Below, in pieces: positions 36,666-45,145 of a stretch of DNA of 64,000 nucleotides. The DNA comes from Caulobacter sp. SL161 (GTDB lineage: Bacteria; Pseudomonadota; Alphaproteobacteria; Caulobacterales; Caulobacteraceae): assembly GCF_026672375.1 (NCBI RefSeq), contig NZ_JAPPRA010000001.1, forward strand, positions 496,001-560,000. Reading direction: 5' to 3'. Both the position numbers and the translations under genes were made by a program. The notes under the pieces were generated by a model that ran no database searches, had not been told where the DNA came from, and was given only the letters and a program-made list of their open reading frames with translations. Within the stretch, counting starts at the first letter, position 1. Each line of letters opens with the position of its first letter.

Positions 36666-37387
36666 TCCTCTATCCCGCCATCGACCTGAAGGACGGCCAG
36701 TGCGTGCGCCTGCTGCATGGCGACATGGACAAGGCCACGGTCTTCAACACCTCGCCCGCCGACCAGGCCCAGCGCTTCGTCCAGGACGGCTTCTCGTGGC
36801 TGCACGTCGTTGACCTGAACGGCGCCATCGAGGGCAAGTCGGTCAACACCGCCGCTGTCGAGCAGATCCTGGAGTCGATCTCGATCCCAGTGCAGCTGGG
36901 CGGCGGCATCCGCACCCTGGAAGGCGTCGAGGCCTGGATCGAGGCGGGCGTGTCCCGCGTGATCCTCGGCACCGTGGCCGTGCACGATCCCGAACTGGTC
37001 AAGAAGGCCGCGCGCCTGTGGCCCGAGCAGATCGCCGTCGCGGTCGACGTGCGCGACGGCAAGGTCGCCATCGACGGCTGGACGGGCCTGTCGGACCTGT
37101 CGGCGATCGACCTGTCGCGCCGTTTCGAGGACGCCGGTGTCGCAGCCCTGATTATCACTGACATCAGCCGCGACGGCGCCCTGACCGGCGTCAATGTCGA
37201 GGGCGTAGGCGAGCTCGCCGACGCGGTCTCGATCCCCGTCATCGCCTCGGGCGGTGTGGCCGCCGTGGCCGATATCGAGCGCCTGAAGGCCCGTCAGGGC
37301 GTCGAGATCGCCGGCGCCATCCTGGGCCGTTCGCTCTATGCCGGCACGATCAAGCCGTCCGAAGCGTTGATCGCGGCGGCCGCCTGA
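36662..37387 (+). CDS. hisA: ProFAR isomerase
   Basis: Amadori rearrangement of ProFAR to PRFAR. 241 aa from ATG 36662 ([12 protein letters not shown]), preferred over the ATG at 36653 because it gives the usual N-terminus and the ATGA overlap with hisH. (beta-alpha)8 barrel with catalytic Asp8 and a second Asp in [20 protein letters not shown] and SGGV phosphate loops are intact. Confidence 0.97.
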   Translation: MILYPAIDLKDGQCVRLLHGDMDKATVFNTSPADQAQRFVQDGFSWLHVVDLNGAIEGKSVNTAAVEQILESISIPVQLGGGIRTLEGVEAWIEAGVSRVILGTVAVHDPELVKKAARLWPEQIAVAVDVRDGKVAIDGWTGLSDLSAIDLSRRFEDAGVAALIITDISRDGALTGVNVEGVGELADAVSIPVIASGGVAAVADIERLKARQGVEIAGAILGRSLYAGTIKPSEALIAAAA

Positions 37388-38169
37388 TGCTGAAGACCCG
37401 GATCATTCCCTGCCTCGACGTGAAGGACGGGCGGGTGGTCAAGGGGGTCAATTTCGTCTCCCTGCGCGACGCCGGCGATCCGGTGGAGCAGGCGCGCGCC
37501 TATGACGCCGCCGGCGCCGACGAGCTGATGTTCCTGGACATCACCGCCTCCAGCGAAGGCCGGGGCCTGATCCTGGACGTCATCTCGCGCACCGCCGAGG
37601 TCTGCTTCATGCCCGTCTCTGTGGGCGGCGGCGTGCGGCAGGTCGGTGACATGCGCCGCCTGCTGCTGGCCGGGGCCGACAAGGTCTCGGTCAACACCGC
37701 CGCCGTCGAGAATCCCGACCTGATCGCCGGGGGCGCCGACGCCTTCGGGGCCCAGTGCGTGGTCGTGGCCATCGACGCCAAGGCGCGCGAGGACGGCTCG
37801 GGCTGGAACGTATGGACCTATGGCGGCCGCAAGGACACCGGGATCGACGTGGTCGAATGGGCCACCAAGATCGTGGAACGCGGCGCGGGCGAGATCCTGC
37901 TGACCTCGATGGACCGCGACGGCGCCAAGATCGGCTACGACATCCCGCTGCTGAAGGCCGTGACGGGCGCGGTCAGCGTGCCGGTGATCGCCTCGGGCGG
38001 CGCCGGCAAGACCGAACATCTGGTCGAAGCCGCCCGCGACGGCCACGCCGCCGCCGTGCTGGCCGCCTCGATCTTCCACTTCGGCGAGATTTCGATCGGC
38101 GAGGCCAAGCAGGCCATGGCCGACGCCGGCATCCCGGTGCGCCTGGACAAGATGAAGGACGTGGCATGA
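37387..38169 (+). CDS. hisF: imidazole glycerol phosphate synthase, cyclase subunit
   Basis: Converts PRFAR plus ammonia to IGP and AICAR with HisH. 260 aa barrel sharing ancestry with HisA. Catalytic Asp11 in [15 protein letters not shown] and the second Asp in [14 protein letters not shown]. Start overlaps the hisA stop (TGATG). Confidence 0.97.
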   Translation: MLKTRIIPCLDVKDGRVVKGVNFVSLRDAGDPVEQARAYDAAGADELMFLDITASSEGRGLILDVISRTAEVCFMPVSVGGGVRQVGDMRRLLLAGADKVSVNTAAVENPDLIAGGADAFGAQCVVVAIDAKAREDGSGWNVWTYGGRKDTGIDVVEWATKIVERGAGEILLTSMDRDGAKIGYDIPLLKAVTGAVSVPVIASGGAGKTEHLVEAARDGHAAAVLAASIFHFGEISIGEAKQAMADAGIPVRLDKMKDVA

Positions 38170-38492
38170 GCCAGCGCCTCACCGACGTCCTGCAACGCCT
38201 GTCAGCGACGATCGAGGCCCGCAAGGGCGGCGATCCGTCGGTGTCCTATACGGCGAAGCTCCTGAACGACCCGGCCCTGGCGGCCAAGAAGCTCGGCGAG
38301 GAAGCCATCGAGACAGTAATCGCCGCTGTGGCGCAAGGTCCGGACGCGTTGGCGGCCGAAAGCGCCGACCTGCTCTACCACTGGCTGGCCTTGATGGCGG
38401 CCTCAGGCGTCTCGCTGGACGCCGTGGCCGAGAAGCTGGAAGCCCGCGAGGGCACCTCCGGCATCGCCGAGAAGGCGTCGCGGAAGGGATAA
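38166..38492 (+). CDS. hisE: phosphoribosyl-ATP pyrophosphohydrolase
   Basis: Second step of histidine synthesis. 108 aa, all-alpha MazG-like fold with the acidic motif [14 protein letters not shown] and ESADLLYHW. Starts within the hisF stop (ATGA). Separate from hisI, unlike the fused HisIE of enterics. Confidence 0.96.
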   Translation: MSQRLTDVLQRLSATIEARKGGDPSVSYTAKLLNDPALAAKKLGEEAIETVIAAVAQGPDALAAESADLLYHWLALMAASGVSLDAVAEKLEAREGTSGIAEKASRKG

Positions 38493-38550
38493 GCCTCTTC
38501 TAGTTACGGGACGCATTGCGGGCGCCCATTCTGGATGGCAGCTTCGCGGG

Positions 38551-38826
38551 ATGAAATTAAAAGTCGCGCTGAAGCTTGGCGTTCTGGCTCTGTCGATTTC
38601 CTTGGCCAGCGCCTTGGCGGGCTGCTTTGTCGGCGACGAGAACACATGGGCTGATCGCCAGCAGATTATCGACGCGGCAGCACGATGCGGCTTGAAGGAT
38701 TTTGCGCCGACAAAGGTCGGCGATGCTTGGGCCGCATACGTTGATCAGGGCGTCGAGGGGCAGAAAACAAAAGAAGACTGCATCTACAGCGACCTTCAGA
38801 AGCAAGGCTTGTTAGTCACGAGATAG
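38551..38826 (+). CDS. small putative lipoprotein
   Basis: 91 aa. Signal peptide with lipobox ALAGC (Cys25) followed by a mature part with two further Cys (CGLKDF, EDCIYSD) that could form a disulfide. No family recognised. Codon use is noticeably less GC-rich than its neighbours (early AAA, TTA; several A/T-ending codons), so it may be a more recent or fast-evolving gene. It lies 58 bp after hisE. Confidence 0.65.
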   Translation: MKLKVALKLGVLALSISLASALAGCFVGDENTWADRQQIIDAAARCGLKDFAPTKVGDAWAAYVDQGVEGQKTKEDCIYSDLQKQGLLVTR

Positions 38827-38835
38827 ACAGACGCC

Positions 38836-39420
38836 TCACACCCGCCGCTTCAGCGCCACGTACAGCGCCCCCTCGCCGCCGTGGCGGCGGTCGGCGGTGG
38901 AGACGCCGGCGACCATCTCGCGCAGGGACGGGTCGGTCAGCCATTCGGGCGTGCGAGACCTCAAGACCCCCTGCCCCACCTTGCCCTTGCCGGTGATCAC
39001 CAGCACCGCCCGGTGGCCCTGGCTGAATGAGCGCCGGATGAAGGCCTCCAGCGTCGCGCGAGCCTGGTCCTGGTCCAGGCCGTGCATATCGAGCCGCGCG
39101 CCGATCGGGTCGCGCTCCTTGACGATCCGCAGCTTGCGATTGGGCTCGATATGGCCGGCCGGGCCCTTCAGCGGCTTGGGCGGGGTTGGTTTGAGGTCCT
39201 CGGGATGCAGCCGCAGCGGCGCGATCGAGGCCAGGCGCGTCGGCGGCTCGGCCGGCAAGGCCGCATCCGACTTCAGCGACGGCCGGATCCGCGCCTTGCT
39301 GCGCATCTTTTCAGGCTTCACCGGCGCGCGCGGCGTCACGGTTGAGGCGACCAGCCGCCAGAGGCGCTTGTCATCTTCGGGTCCCATTTTGCCGGGAGGG
39401 GGCGGCGGCTTCTTGGCCAC
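38836..39420 (-). CDS. Smr-domain protein
   Basis: 194 aa with a GTG start one base after the mltA stop, so probably translationally coupled. N-terminal half is Pro/Lys-rich and disordered-looking. C-terminal Smr (MutS2-type) domain at ~105-194 with LDMHGLDQDQA, VLVITGKGKVGQGVLR and the ALYVALKRR end. Smr domains can nick DNA or RNA; stand-alone forms have unclear roles. MltA-Smr adjacency is common in alphaproteobacteria. Confidence 0.87.
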   Translation of the reverse strand: MAKKPPPPPGKMGPEDDKRLWRLVASTVTPRAPVKPEKMRSKARIRPSLKSDAALPAEPPTRLASIAPLRLHPEDLKPTPPKPLKGPAGHIEPNRKLRIVKERDPIGARLDMHGLDQDQARATLEAFIRRSFSQGHRAVLVITGKGKVGQGVLRSRTPEWLTDPSLREMVAGVSTADRRHGGEGALYVALKRRV

Positions 39421-39421
39421 G

Positions 39422-40606
39422 TCAGGGGTTCGGCGTCAGCCGATAGAGACGCAGGGTGTGGCGCACCCGGCCGGCCTCGACGCCGGCCGCCGCGCCCGAG
39501 CCCATATAGAGATCGGCGCGCACCTCGCCTTTGATCGCCCCGCCGGTATCCAGCGCCGTGACCGCGCGACGATAGACCGGGAAGGCCCCGACCAGCTTCG
39601 GGGCCGCCGCGTCCAGCCAATAGAAGCCGCCATAGGCGTGATGGCCAGGATCAACCGCGATCGCCCGGCCCGGCGGCAGGGCCACGCCCGCTGCGCCGGC
39701 GGGCTCCTTGCCGTCGTCGGGAACCGTGCGGAAGAACACATAGCGAGGGTTCAGCCGCATGATCGCATCGGCCTCGGGCCCACGATGCTCGGCCAGCCAG
39801 GTCCGGATCGCCTCGGCCGAAGTGTTGTTGTCGGGCAGCAGCCCCTTGTCCCGCATGGCGATCGCGATGCCGACGAAGGGTTTCCCGTTCGTGCCGGCGA
39901 AGACCGCGCGTACCCGGCGGCCGTCCGGCAGCACCAGGACACCCGAGCCCTGGATCTGCAGGAAAAACAGCTCCTCTGGCCGCATCCAGGCCAGGGGCTT
40001 GTCGGACGGGGTCGCCTCGATCTCGGCGCGGTCCGGATAGGGGACGAAGGTCGAGCCCTCGACATGGCCGGTGATCTTCTTGCCGACCAGGGCCGGCTCG
40101 AAGGGGCCCAGATCCAGGACCACCAGATCGGCGGGCAGGCCGCGCAGCGGCGCGCTGAACTCGGCGTTGCGCGACATGCGCGCCTCATACTGGGGCGCGA
40201 AATAGGCCGTCAGCAGTCCATCCCCACCGCCGCCGACAGCCTCGACCCTGAAATTCGCCTCGATGAAGGCCTTGGCGCCGGAGACGTCCAGATCCTTGGT
40301 CGCCTTGGCCAGGCCGCAAACCCGCGTCGCGGCCGGGTCTCTGGAGACCCCGCAGCCCGCACGAAACGCGTTCAGCGCCGCCAGATGGTCTTCTTCAGCC
40401 CATCCCGCCAGACCCGCAAAGGACAACGCCGAAGGCATAGCGCTTTGCGGCGCGCTCGCGACGGGCGCTTGGCCGGAAGGCGGCGTTGGCGCGGGCGTGG
40501 GCGCAGATACGGGCGCCGGCGGTGGTGTGGCCGGGGTGCTGGCGCACGCGCTCAGGAACGCCGCCAAGGCCAGCGGCGCCAGCGAGGTGTAGGCCGGGCG
40601 GGTCAT
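39422..40606 (-). CDS. mltA: membrane-bound lytic murein transglycosylase A
   Basis: Cleaves peptidoglycan glycan strands to 1,6-anhydro ends from the outer membrane. 394 aa. Lipobox LSAC (Cys21), then a Pro/Ala linker to about residue 55. MltA domain with LTAYFAPQYEA, EELFFLQIQGSGVLVL and the 3D domain ALDTGGAIKGEVRADLYMGSG holding the catalytic Asp. Start overlaps the stop of the Tim44-like gene (TGATG). Confidence 0.94.
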   Translation of the reverse strand: MTRPAYTSLAPLALAAFLSACASTPATPPPAPVSAPTPAPTPPSGQAPVASAPQSAMPSALSFAGLAGWAEEDHLAALNAFRAGCGVSRDPAATRVCGLAKATKDLDVSGAKAFIEANFRVEAVGGGGDGLLTAYFAPQYEARMSRNAEFSAPLRGLPADLVVLDLGPFEPALVGKKITGHVEGSTFVPYPDRAEIEATPSDKPLAWMRPEELFFLQIQGSGVLVLPDGRRVRAVFAGTNGKPFVGIAIAMRDKGLLPDNNTSAEAIRTWLAEHRGPEADAIMRLNPRYVFFRTVPDDGKEPAGAAGVALPPGRAIAVDPGHHAYGGFYWLDAAAPKLVGAFPVYRRAVTALDTGGAIKGEVRADLYMGSGAAAGVEAGRVRHTLRLYRLTPNP

Positions 40607-41193
40607 CAGGCCTCGGCGGCGGCCACGAACGTCAGATGCCAGTTGGGATCGGTGCTCTTGACCTCCCGCTCGAAGGTCCAGAGTTCGGCGGTGCGACGAT
40701 CGTCGACGCCCTCGCCCCGCTCGTCCTTGGTGCGCGTGCGCACCTCGGCAAGGATCCGGACCACCGCCTTGGCGGTGTCGCCGACGACGTCGACACGCTC
40801 GAGATCAACGCGCGGCGGCGTCAGGAACTCGACCTTCTCGGTGCGACCGGCGGTCTCTCGGGCGACCATGGCGCGCTCGAAGTTCTCCATCACATCGGGC
40901 GCCAGAAGCGGCGTCAGCGTCTCGCGATCGCCCTCGGCATAGGCCTTGACGATCTGTTCGTAGGCCGCGCGGGCGCCCATCAGGAACCGGGCGGGATCAA
41001 AGTCCGGCTGGCGCGCCCTCAGCGTGGCGACGCCTTCGGCTTGCAAGACAGGATCAACAGGCGCGGGCGCAGCGCCTGGCGTAGCGGTGACGGCGGCGTC
41101 CTCCGGTTGGCGGCCGACACGACGCCCAAGGGTCGCGTAAAGCTGGTAGAGGACCAGGGCGGCCACGGCGGCGAGGAATAGGATCTGGAACAC
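40606..41193 (-). CDS. Tim44/TimA-family membrane-associated protein
   Basis: 195 aa when begun at GTG 41193, giving the usual VFQILFLAAVAALVLYQLY N-terminal helix; a longer frame from 41310 is possible. A short basic/Pro linker leads to the Tim44-like domain (DFDPARFLMGARAAYEQIVKAYAEGD ... LLAPDVMENFERAM ... FEREVKSTDPNWHLTFV). In alphaproteobacteria this family is genomically tied to mltA and smr, as here. It probably acts at the inner membrane in envelope assembly; precise role unknown. Confidence 0.85.
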   Translation of the reverse strand: MFQILFLAAVAALVLYQLYATLGRRVGRQPEDAAVTATPGAAPAPVDPVLQAEGVATLRARQPDFDPARFLMGARAAYEQIVKAYAEGDRETLTPLLAPDVMENFERAMVARETAGRTEKVEFLTPPRVDLERVDVVGDTAKAVVRILAEVRTRTKDERGEGVDDRRTAELWTFEREVKSTDPNWHLTFVAAAEA

Positions 41194-41353
41194 GTCGGGG
41201 TCCGGCAGCGGGCTTTGGGCCCAGGGTTTGACTCTTATATAGGTGAGACAGGTTCGCCCGTCAGGCGCCTGGCGTTGCGCCAGATCGGCCCTCATGGTAG
41301 CAGCGCCCACCTTTCTTTTGGCGTTCTAGCCGCCGATTACGGATTTTATCCTA

Positions 41354-41845
41354 ATGACCGACACCACCGCCCCCGAGGCGACCCCGGAAGGCGCCGAGGC
41401 CGGCCAAGCGGGCATCCGCATCCTGGCCCAGTTCGTCCGCGATTTCTCGTTCGAGAACCCGCTGGCTCCCGACGCGCTGCGCGCCGGCGCCGCCCAACCC
41501 GCCATCGACATGGGCGTGGAAATGAACGCCCGGGGCCGCGCTGACGGTCTGTTCGAAGTGGACCTGAAGCTGTCGGCGCGCGCCGAGCGCGAAGGCCAGG
41601 CCGTGTTCCACGTCGAAGTGGTCTATGGCGGCCTCTTCCACATCGTCGGCATTGCCGAAGAGGATCTGGAGCCCGTTCTGCTGATCGAGTGCCCGCGCTT
41701 CCTCTTCCCCTACGCCCGTCGCCTGATTTCGGACGTGACGGCGGAAGGTGGTTTCCCGCCGTTCCTGATCGATCCGATCGACTTCGCCGGCGTCTACGCC
41801 GCGCGCAAGGCCCAGGCCGAAGGCCAGCAGGTCGGCAACGCGTAA
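41354..41845 (+). CDS. secB: protein-export chaperone SecB
   Basis: Tetrameric cytosolic chaperone that hands preproteins to SecA. 163 aa. Core motifs [22 protein letters not shown], and [21 protein letters not shown], plus [13 protein letters not shown] that contacts SecA. Divergent from the Tim44-like gene over 160 bp and followed by a strong terminator. Confidence 0.96.
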   Translation: MTDTTAPEATPEGAEAGQAGIRILAQFVRDFSFENPLAPDALRAGAAQPAIDMGVEMNARGRADGLFEVDLKLSARAEREGQAVFHVEVVYGGLFHIVGIAEEDLEPVLLIECPRFLFPYARRLISDVTAEGGFPPFLIDPIDFAGVYAARKAQAEGQQVGNA

Positions 41846-41872
41846 GTGACGCGGAGACGCTGAAACGAAAGA

Positions 41873-41902
41873 GGCCCGGTCATCGCTGACCGGGCCTTTT
41901 TT
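41873..41902 (+). terminator. intrinsic terminator after secB
   Basis: Perfect 10-bp stem GGCCCGGTCA / TGACCGGGCC (41873-41882, 41887-41896) with TCGC tetraloop, then TTTTTT. Lies between convergent secB and cenR. The A-rich flank on the left is modest, so it mainly serves the plus strand. Confidence 0.9.
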
Positions 41903-41907
41903 GTTGG

Positions 41908-42594
41908 TCAGGGCTGCAGCCGATAGCCGCCCATCTCGGTGATCAAGATCCGCGCTACGGTGGGATCAGGCTCAATCTTCTGACGCAGGCGATAGACGTG
42001 GGTTTCCAGCGTGTGGGTGGTGACCCCGGCGTTGTAGCCCCAGACCTCGGTCAGCAGTTCCTCGCGCGACACAGGCTTGGAGCCGGCGCGGTAGAGGTAC
42101 TTGAGGATATTGGTTTCCTTTTCGGTCAGCCGCACCTTCTTCTGCTTCTCATCGACCAGGAGCTTGGCCGACGGGCGGAATTCGTAGGGGCCGATCCGGA
42201 AGAGCGCGTCTTCCGACGCCTCGTAGCTGCGCAGCTGGGCGCGGATGCGGGCCAGCAGCACGCCGAAGCGGAACGGCTTGGTCACATAGTCGTTGGCGCC
42301 GGATTCAAGACCCAGGATCGTGTCACTGTCGCTGGCGGCCGCCGTCAGCATGATCACCGGCGCGGTGACGCCGTTCTTGCGCATCAGGCGGCAGGCCTCG
42401 CGGCCGTCCATGTCGGGCAGATCAACGTCAAGCAGGATCAGGTCGGGTTTGAGCTCGCGCGACAGCTTCACGCCCTCACCCGCGCTCGAGGCCTCGTTGA
42501 CCGCGAACTCTTCATGCAGGGCCAACTGTTCCGCCAGCGCGCCGCGCAGGTCGTCATCGTCGTCGATCAGAAGAAGCGTCTTGCGTTGCGCCAT
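41908..42594 (-). CDS. cenR: essential envelope response regulator CenR
   Basis: OmpR-class two-component regulator. 228 aa from ATG 42594 (42606 also possible). Receiver domain: acidic pocket IDDDDD, phospho-Asp56 in LILLDVDLPD, Lys106 in YVTKPF. C-terminal winged helix with LTEKETNILKYLYRAG and THTLETHVYRLRQKIE. I name it cenR because the gene order (two genes before yggS, ahead of ntrZ and leuS near parB) matches the C. crescentus location of CenR, the essential partner of CenK that controls envelope integrity. Naming is thus by synteny plus family. Confidence 0.85.
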   Translation of the reverse strand: MAQRKTLLLIDDDDDLRGALAEQLALHEEFAVNEASSAGEGVKLSRELKPDLILLDVDLPDMDGREACRLMRKNGVTAPVIMLTAAASDSDTILGLESGANDYVTKPFRFGVLLARIRAQLRSYEASEDALFRIGPYEFRPSAKLLVDEKQKKVRLTEKETNILKYLYRAGSKPVSREELLTEVWGYNAGVTTHTLETHVYRLRQKIEPDPTVARILITEMGGYRLQP

Positions 42595-42667
42595 AAGCCG
42601 GAACATGCACCGCTGCGCCCCCCGGGGACAACCCCGCGCGCGGCCTTAAGTCGAGGAGTCGCCGCTT

Positions 42668-43177
42668 ATGCTGTTTCGAGCCCATGCTGACGGCCGCTTC
42701 GAGCTTGCGGGACGGATTGTGCGCTGCGCTGTCGGCAAGGCCGGCGCGATCCCCGCCCCGGACAAGAGGGAGGGCGACAACAGAAGCCCGCTCGGCGTCT
42801 GGGTGATGCGCGAGGTCTGGTATCGACCGGATGTCTATCCCCAAGGTCCGAAGACCGCCTTGCCCCTGCGCGCCACGCGACCGGAAGACGGCTGGTGCGA
42901 TGCGCCCAGCGATCCGAACTACAACCGGCCGGTCACCCTCCCCTATCCGGCCAGCGCCGAGCGGATGTGGCGCGACGACGCCGTGTACGACCTCGTGGTG
43001 ATCCTCGGCCATAATGACGATCCGCCGACGCCGGGCATGGGATCGGCCATCTTCATGCATCTGGCGCGCGACGGTTATCCGGGCACCGAGGGCTGCGTGG
43101 CGCTGGCCCGCGCGGATCTCGAAGCTGTGCTGGCGACCGCCGGGCCCGGCGACGCCGTCCAGATTCTCGCGGACTAG
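42668..43177 (+). CDS. YkuD-type L,D-transpeptidase domain protein
   Basis: 169 aa consisting mostly of the L,D-transpeptidase domain. SPLGVWVMREVWYRP, ILGHNDDPP, and the catalytic signature ending HLARDGYPGTEGCVAL with His131 and nucleophile Cys143. No signal peptide visible at the annotated N-terminus, which is unusual for an enzyme that cross-links or processes peptidoglycan. Divergent from cenR across 73 bp. Its stop overlaps the convergent yggS stop by 4 bp. Confidence 0.87.
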   Translation: MLFRAHADGRFELAGRIVRCAVGKAGAIPAPDKREGDNRSPLGVWVMREVWYRPDVYPQGPKTALPLRATRPEDGWCDAPSDPNYNRPVTLPYPASAERMWRDDAVYDLVVILGHNDDPPTPGMGSAIFMHLARDGYPGTEGCVALARADLEAVLATAGPGDAVQILAD

Positions 43178-43827
43178 CCGTAGACGCGACTGCCGAACAG
43201 CGCCGATCCCACCCGCACCGAGGTCGCCCCTTGCGCGATGGCGATCTCGAAATCGTCGCTCATGCCCATGGAGAGCTTGTCGAGACCATTGCGCTCGGCG
43301 ATGGACGCCAGTTGCGCAAAGTGCGGCGCCGGGTCCTGGTCGAACGGCGGAATGCACATCAGGCCCTCGATCGTCAGGCCGTAGGTCGTCCGGCAGGCGC
43401 CGATAAAGCTGTCGGCGTCGCCTGGCGCGACACCGGCCTTCTGCGTTTCTTGGCCGACATTGACCTGGACATAGAGGCGCGGCGCCTTGCCCGCCCGCTG
43501 AACCTCGTCCGCCAACACGCGCGCCAGCTTTTCCCGGTCCAGGGTTTCGATCACATCGAAAAAGCCGACCGCCTCACGCGCCTTGTTGGTTTGCAAGGGT
43601 CCGATCAGCCTGAGTTCCAGCCCCTGACGATGCGGGCCCCAGCGTTCCATCGCCTCCTGGACCCTGTTTTCGCCGAACACTTTCTGTCCCGCTTCGAGCA
43701 CGGGCGCGATATGGTCCCAGGGCTGGGTCTTGGACACCGCGACGAGGGTCACGCTCCCCGCCGGTCGTTCGGCGCGGGCCTCGGCGGCGGCGATACGGGC
43801 GCGGATCTCGGCGAGCGCTTGCGACAT
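43174..43827 (-). CDS. YggS-family PLP homeostasis protein
   Basis: Single-domain alanine-racemase-like barrel that binds pyridoxal phosphate and buffers its level. 217 aa from ATG 43827, which follows GGAGG-like sequence. PLP lysine Lys33 in LVAVSKTQP, then VFGENRVQEAMERW, LIGPLQTNKAREA, and the C-terminal LSMGMSDDFEIAIAQGATSVR phosphate loop. Divergent from thiE. Confidence 0.94.
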   Translation of the reverse strand: MSQALAEIRARIAAAEARAERPAGSVTLVAVSKTQPWDHIAPVLEAGQKVFGENRVQEAMERWGPHRQGLELRLIGPLQTNKAREAVGFFDVIETLDREKLARVLADEVQRAGKAPRLYVQVNVGQETQKAGVAPGDADSFIGACRTTYGLTIEGLMCIPPFDQDPAPHFAQLASIAERNGLDKLSMGMSDDFEIAIAQGATSVRVGSALFGSRVYG

Positions 43828-43911
43828 GGAGGTCCTGCCTTGGACGGTGAGAACGAACTGGAAGTCCTCTCTAGAGCGGCCTCGGCCTTCCCGCCAAGAA
43901 CCGTGCGCGGA

Positions 43912-44460
43912 ATGGCGCTGCCCCGCTTGTTGTTCTTTACCGATCCGGCCCGCATTACAGACCCCGAGGCTGTCGCTGAGCGTCTGCCCCCCGGTTCGGC
44001 GATCGTGTTTCGCGCTTTCGGCGCGACGGACGCGGTCGAGCAGGGGCGACGCCTGCGGACGATCGCCACCGCGCGAGACCTGATCCTGCTGGTCGGCGCA
44101 CATGCCGGCCTCGCCGAGGGCGTCGGGGCGGACGGCGTCCACCTACCCGAGCGAATGGCGGCAAATCTGCCGCGTCTGAGGGCTGAACATCCGCGCTATC
44201 TGGTCACCGTCGCCGCCCACGATCTGGCCGCCGTCCAGACGGCCGAACGTTCGGGCGCGGATGCCGTTGTGGTCTCTCCGGTCTTTCCGAGCAACAGCCC
44301 GTCAGCCGGGGAGCCCTTGGGCCTTGAGGGCTTGATGAGGCTGGTCGAGGCGACGGCGCTGCCCGTCTATGCCTTGGGCGGCGTCAGAGCGCACACCGTC
44401 GACCAGCTGTTTGTCAGCGGCGTGGCCGGAATCGCGGCGGTGGAGGCCTTGGCGCGCTGA
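43912..44460 (+). CDS. thiE: thiamine-phosphate synthase family protein
   Basis: 182 aa TenI/ThiE barrel, slightly short. FTDPARITDPEAVAERLP, GADGVHLPE, a VTVAAHDLAAVQTAERSGADAVVVSPVF-type stretch ending in the SPVFPS phosphate loop, and YALGGV near the C-terminus. Some Mg/PPi residues of true ThiE are hard to place (for example the N-terminal Q-R-K set), so a TenI-like isomerase or divergent enzyme remains possible. Start at ATG 43912 by alignment of the first strand. Confidence 0.75.
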   Translation: MALPRLLFFTDPARITDPEAVAERLPPGSAIVFRAFGATDAVEQGRRLRTIATARDLILLVGAHAGLAEGVGADGVHLPERMAANLPRLRAEHPRYLVTVAAHDLAAVQTAERSGADAVVVSPVFPSNSPSAGEPLGLEGLMRLVEATALPVYALGGVRAHTVDQLFVSGVAGIAAVEALAR

Positions 44461-44466
44461 AACCGC

Positions 44467-44877
44467 TTAGAACTTGAAGGCGGTTTCCAGGCGCACGCGC
44501 GGCGCGGGATCAGCCTGCTGAGCCTTGCGAGCGGCCAGAGCGGGGTTTGTTTCGCCCAGGCTGACGGCGCCGCCAACGCGGATCGAAGGCGTAACCTTGA
44601 AATAGGCGCCCGCCTTGACGTCCTGCAGTTCCATTTCGCGGCTGGAGGGCTGGTCAAGGTCCAGCTTCAGGCCCCAACGGCCCTTCTTGGCGTCCCAGCG
44701 CAGGGTGCGCTTGTCATCGCGCGGATACTGAACGCCCGCGGCGGCGCTGGTGAAGTCGTTCTTGACGGTGAAGTCGGGAGCAACCGCGTGGGGCTTGGCC
44801 TGAGCGAACGCCGTCGCGGCCGATCCCGTTAGGATCAGTGCGGCAGTCCCCGCCAAGATGAAACGCGTCGCGACCAT
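44467..44877 (-). CDS. ntrZ: periplasmic regulatory protein NtrZ
   Basis: 136 aa with a clear signal peptide cleaved near AFAQ (residues 1-25). The mature part has a beta-rich pattern (KGRWGLKLDLDQP, AYFKVTPSIRVGGAVSLG ... VRLETAFKF) with no enzyme motif. In C. crescentus the gene at this position, five before parB, is ntrZ, a periplasmic modulator of the NtrY-NtrX two-component system. I assign it by that synteny together with size and export signal. Start 44877 is preferred to 44919. Confidence 0.75.
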   Translation of the reverse strand: MVATRFILAGTAALILTGSAATAFAQAKPHAVAPDFTVKNDFTSAAAGVQYPRDDKRTLRWDAKKGRWGLKLDLDQPSSREMELQDVKAGAYFKVTPSIRVGGAVSLGETNPALAARKAQQADPAPRVRLETAFKF

Positions 44878-45006
44878 CGCTACTCGCCGCCTATACTCGG
44901 TTGTCCCCACCCGTCCCATATAGGAACGAGCCCCTCGAGAAGCGATTAAAGGCTTGCCCGGAACGCGGTCAACCGGCGTTTGGTCGCACGGGCCCGCTCA
45001 ATCGGC

Positions 45007-45045
45007 GATTCAATCGACTCCTGTGGCGGTGAGGTCACGCGATTC
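45007..45045. promoter_or_regulatory. three CcrM methylation sites in 39 bp
   Basis: GATTC at 45007, GACTC at 45016 and GATTC at 45041 (all GANTC) in the ntrZ / DUF3576 divergent region, 100-140 bp before the DUF3576 start. GANTC is sparse in Caulobacter DNA, and clusters in promoters are a hallmark of methylation-sensitive, cell-cycle-timed genes. The rest of this 268 bp region shows no other clear element. Confidence 0.55.
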
Positions 45046-45145
45046 CTGTTTTGAGGCGACGCAGCCATGCTATAGACCGGCTCCCGGCCGCGGGGGCGCG
45101 CCTGGACGCGCGACACGCGTCGGCGAGACATTGGAGCGAGGTACT

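Noticed and set aside
38897-40942. 681-codon open frame on the plus strand
   Set aside because: Antisense of the Smr, mltA and Tim44-like genes, which have clear motifs and coupled junctions.
43828-43911. TPP riboswitch ahead of thiE
   Set aside because: Only 84 bp between divergent starts and none of the conserved CUGAGA/thi-box sequence.
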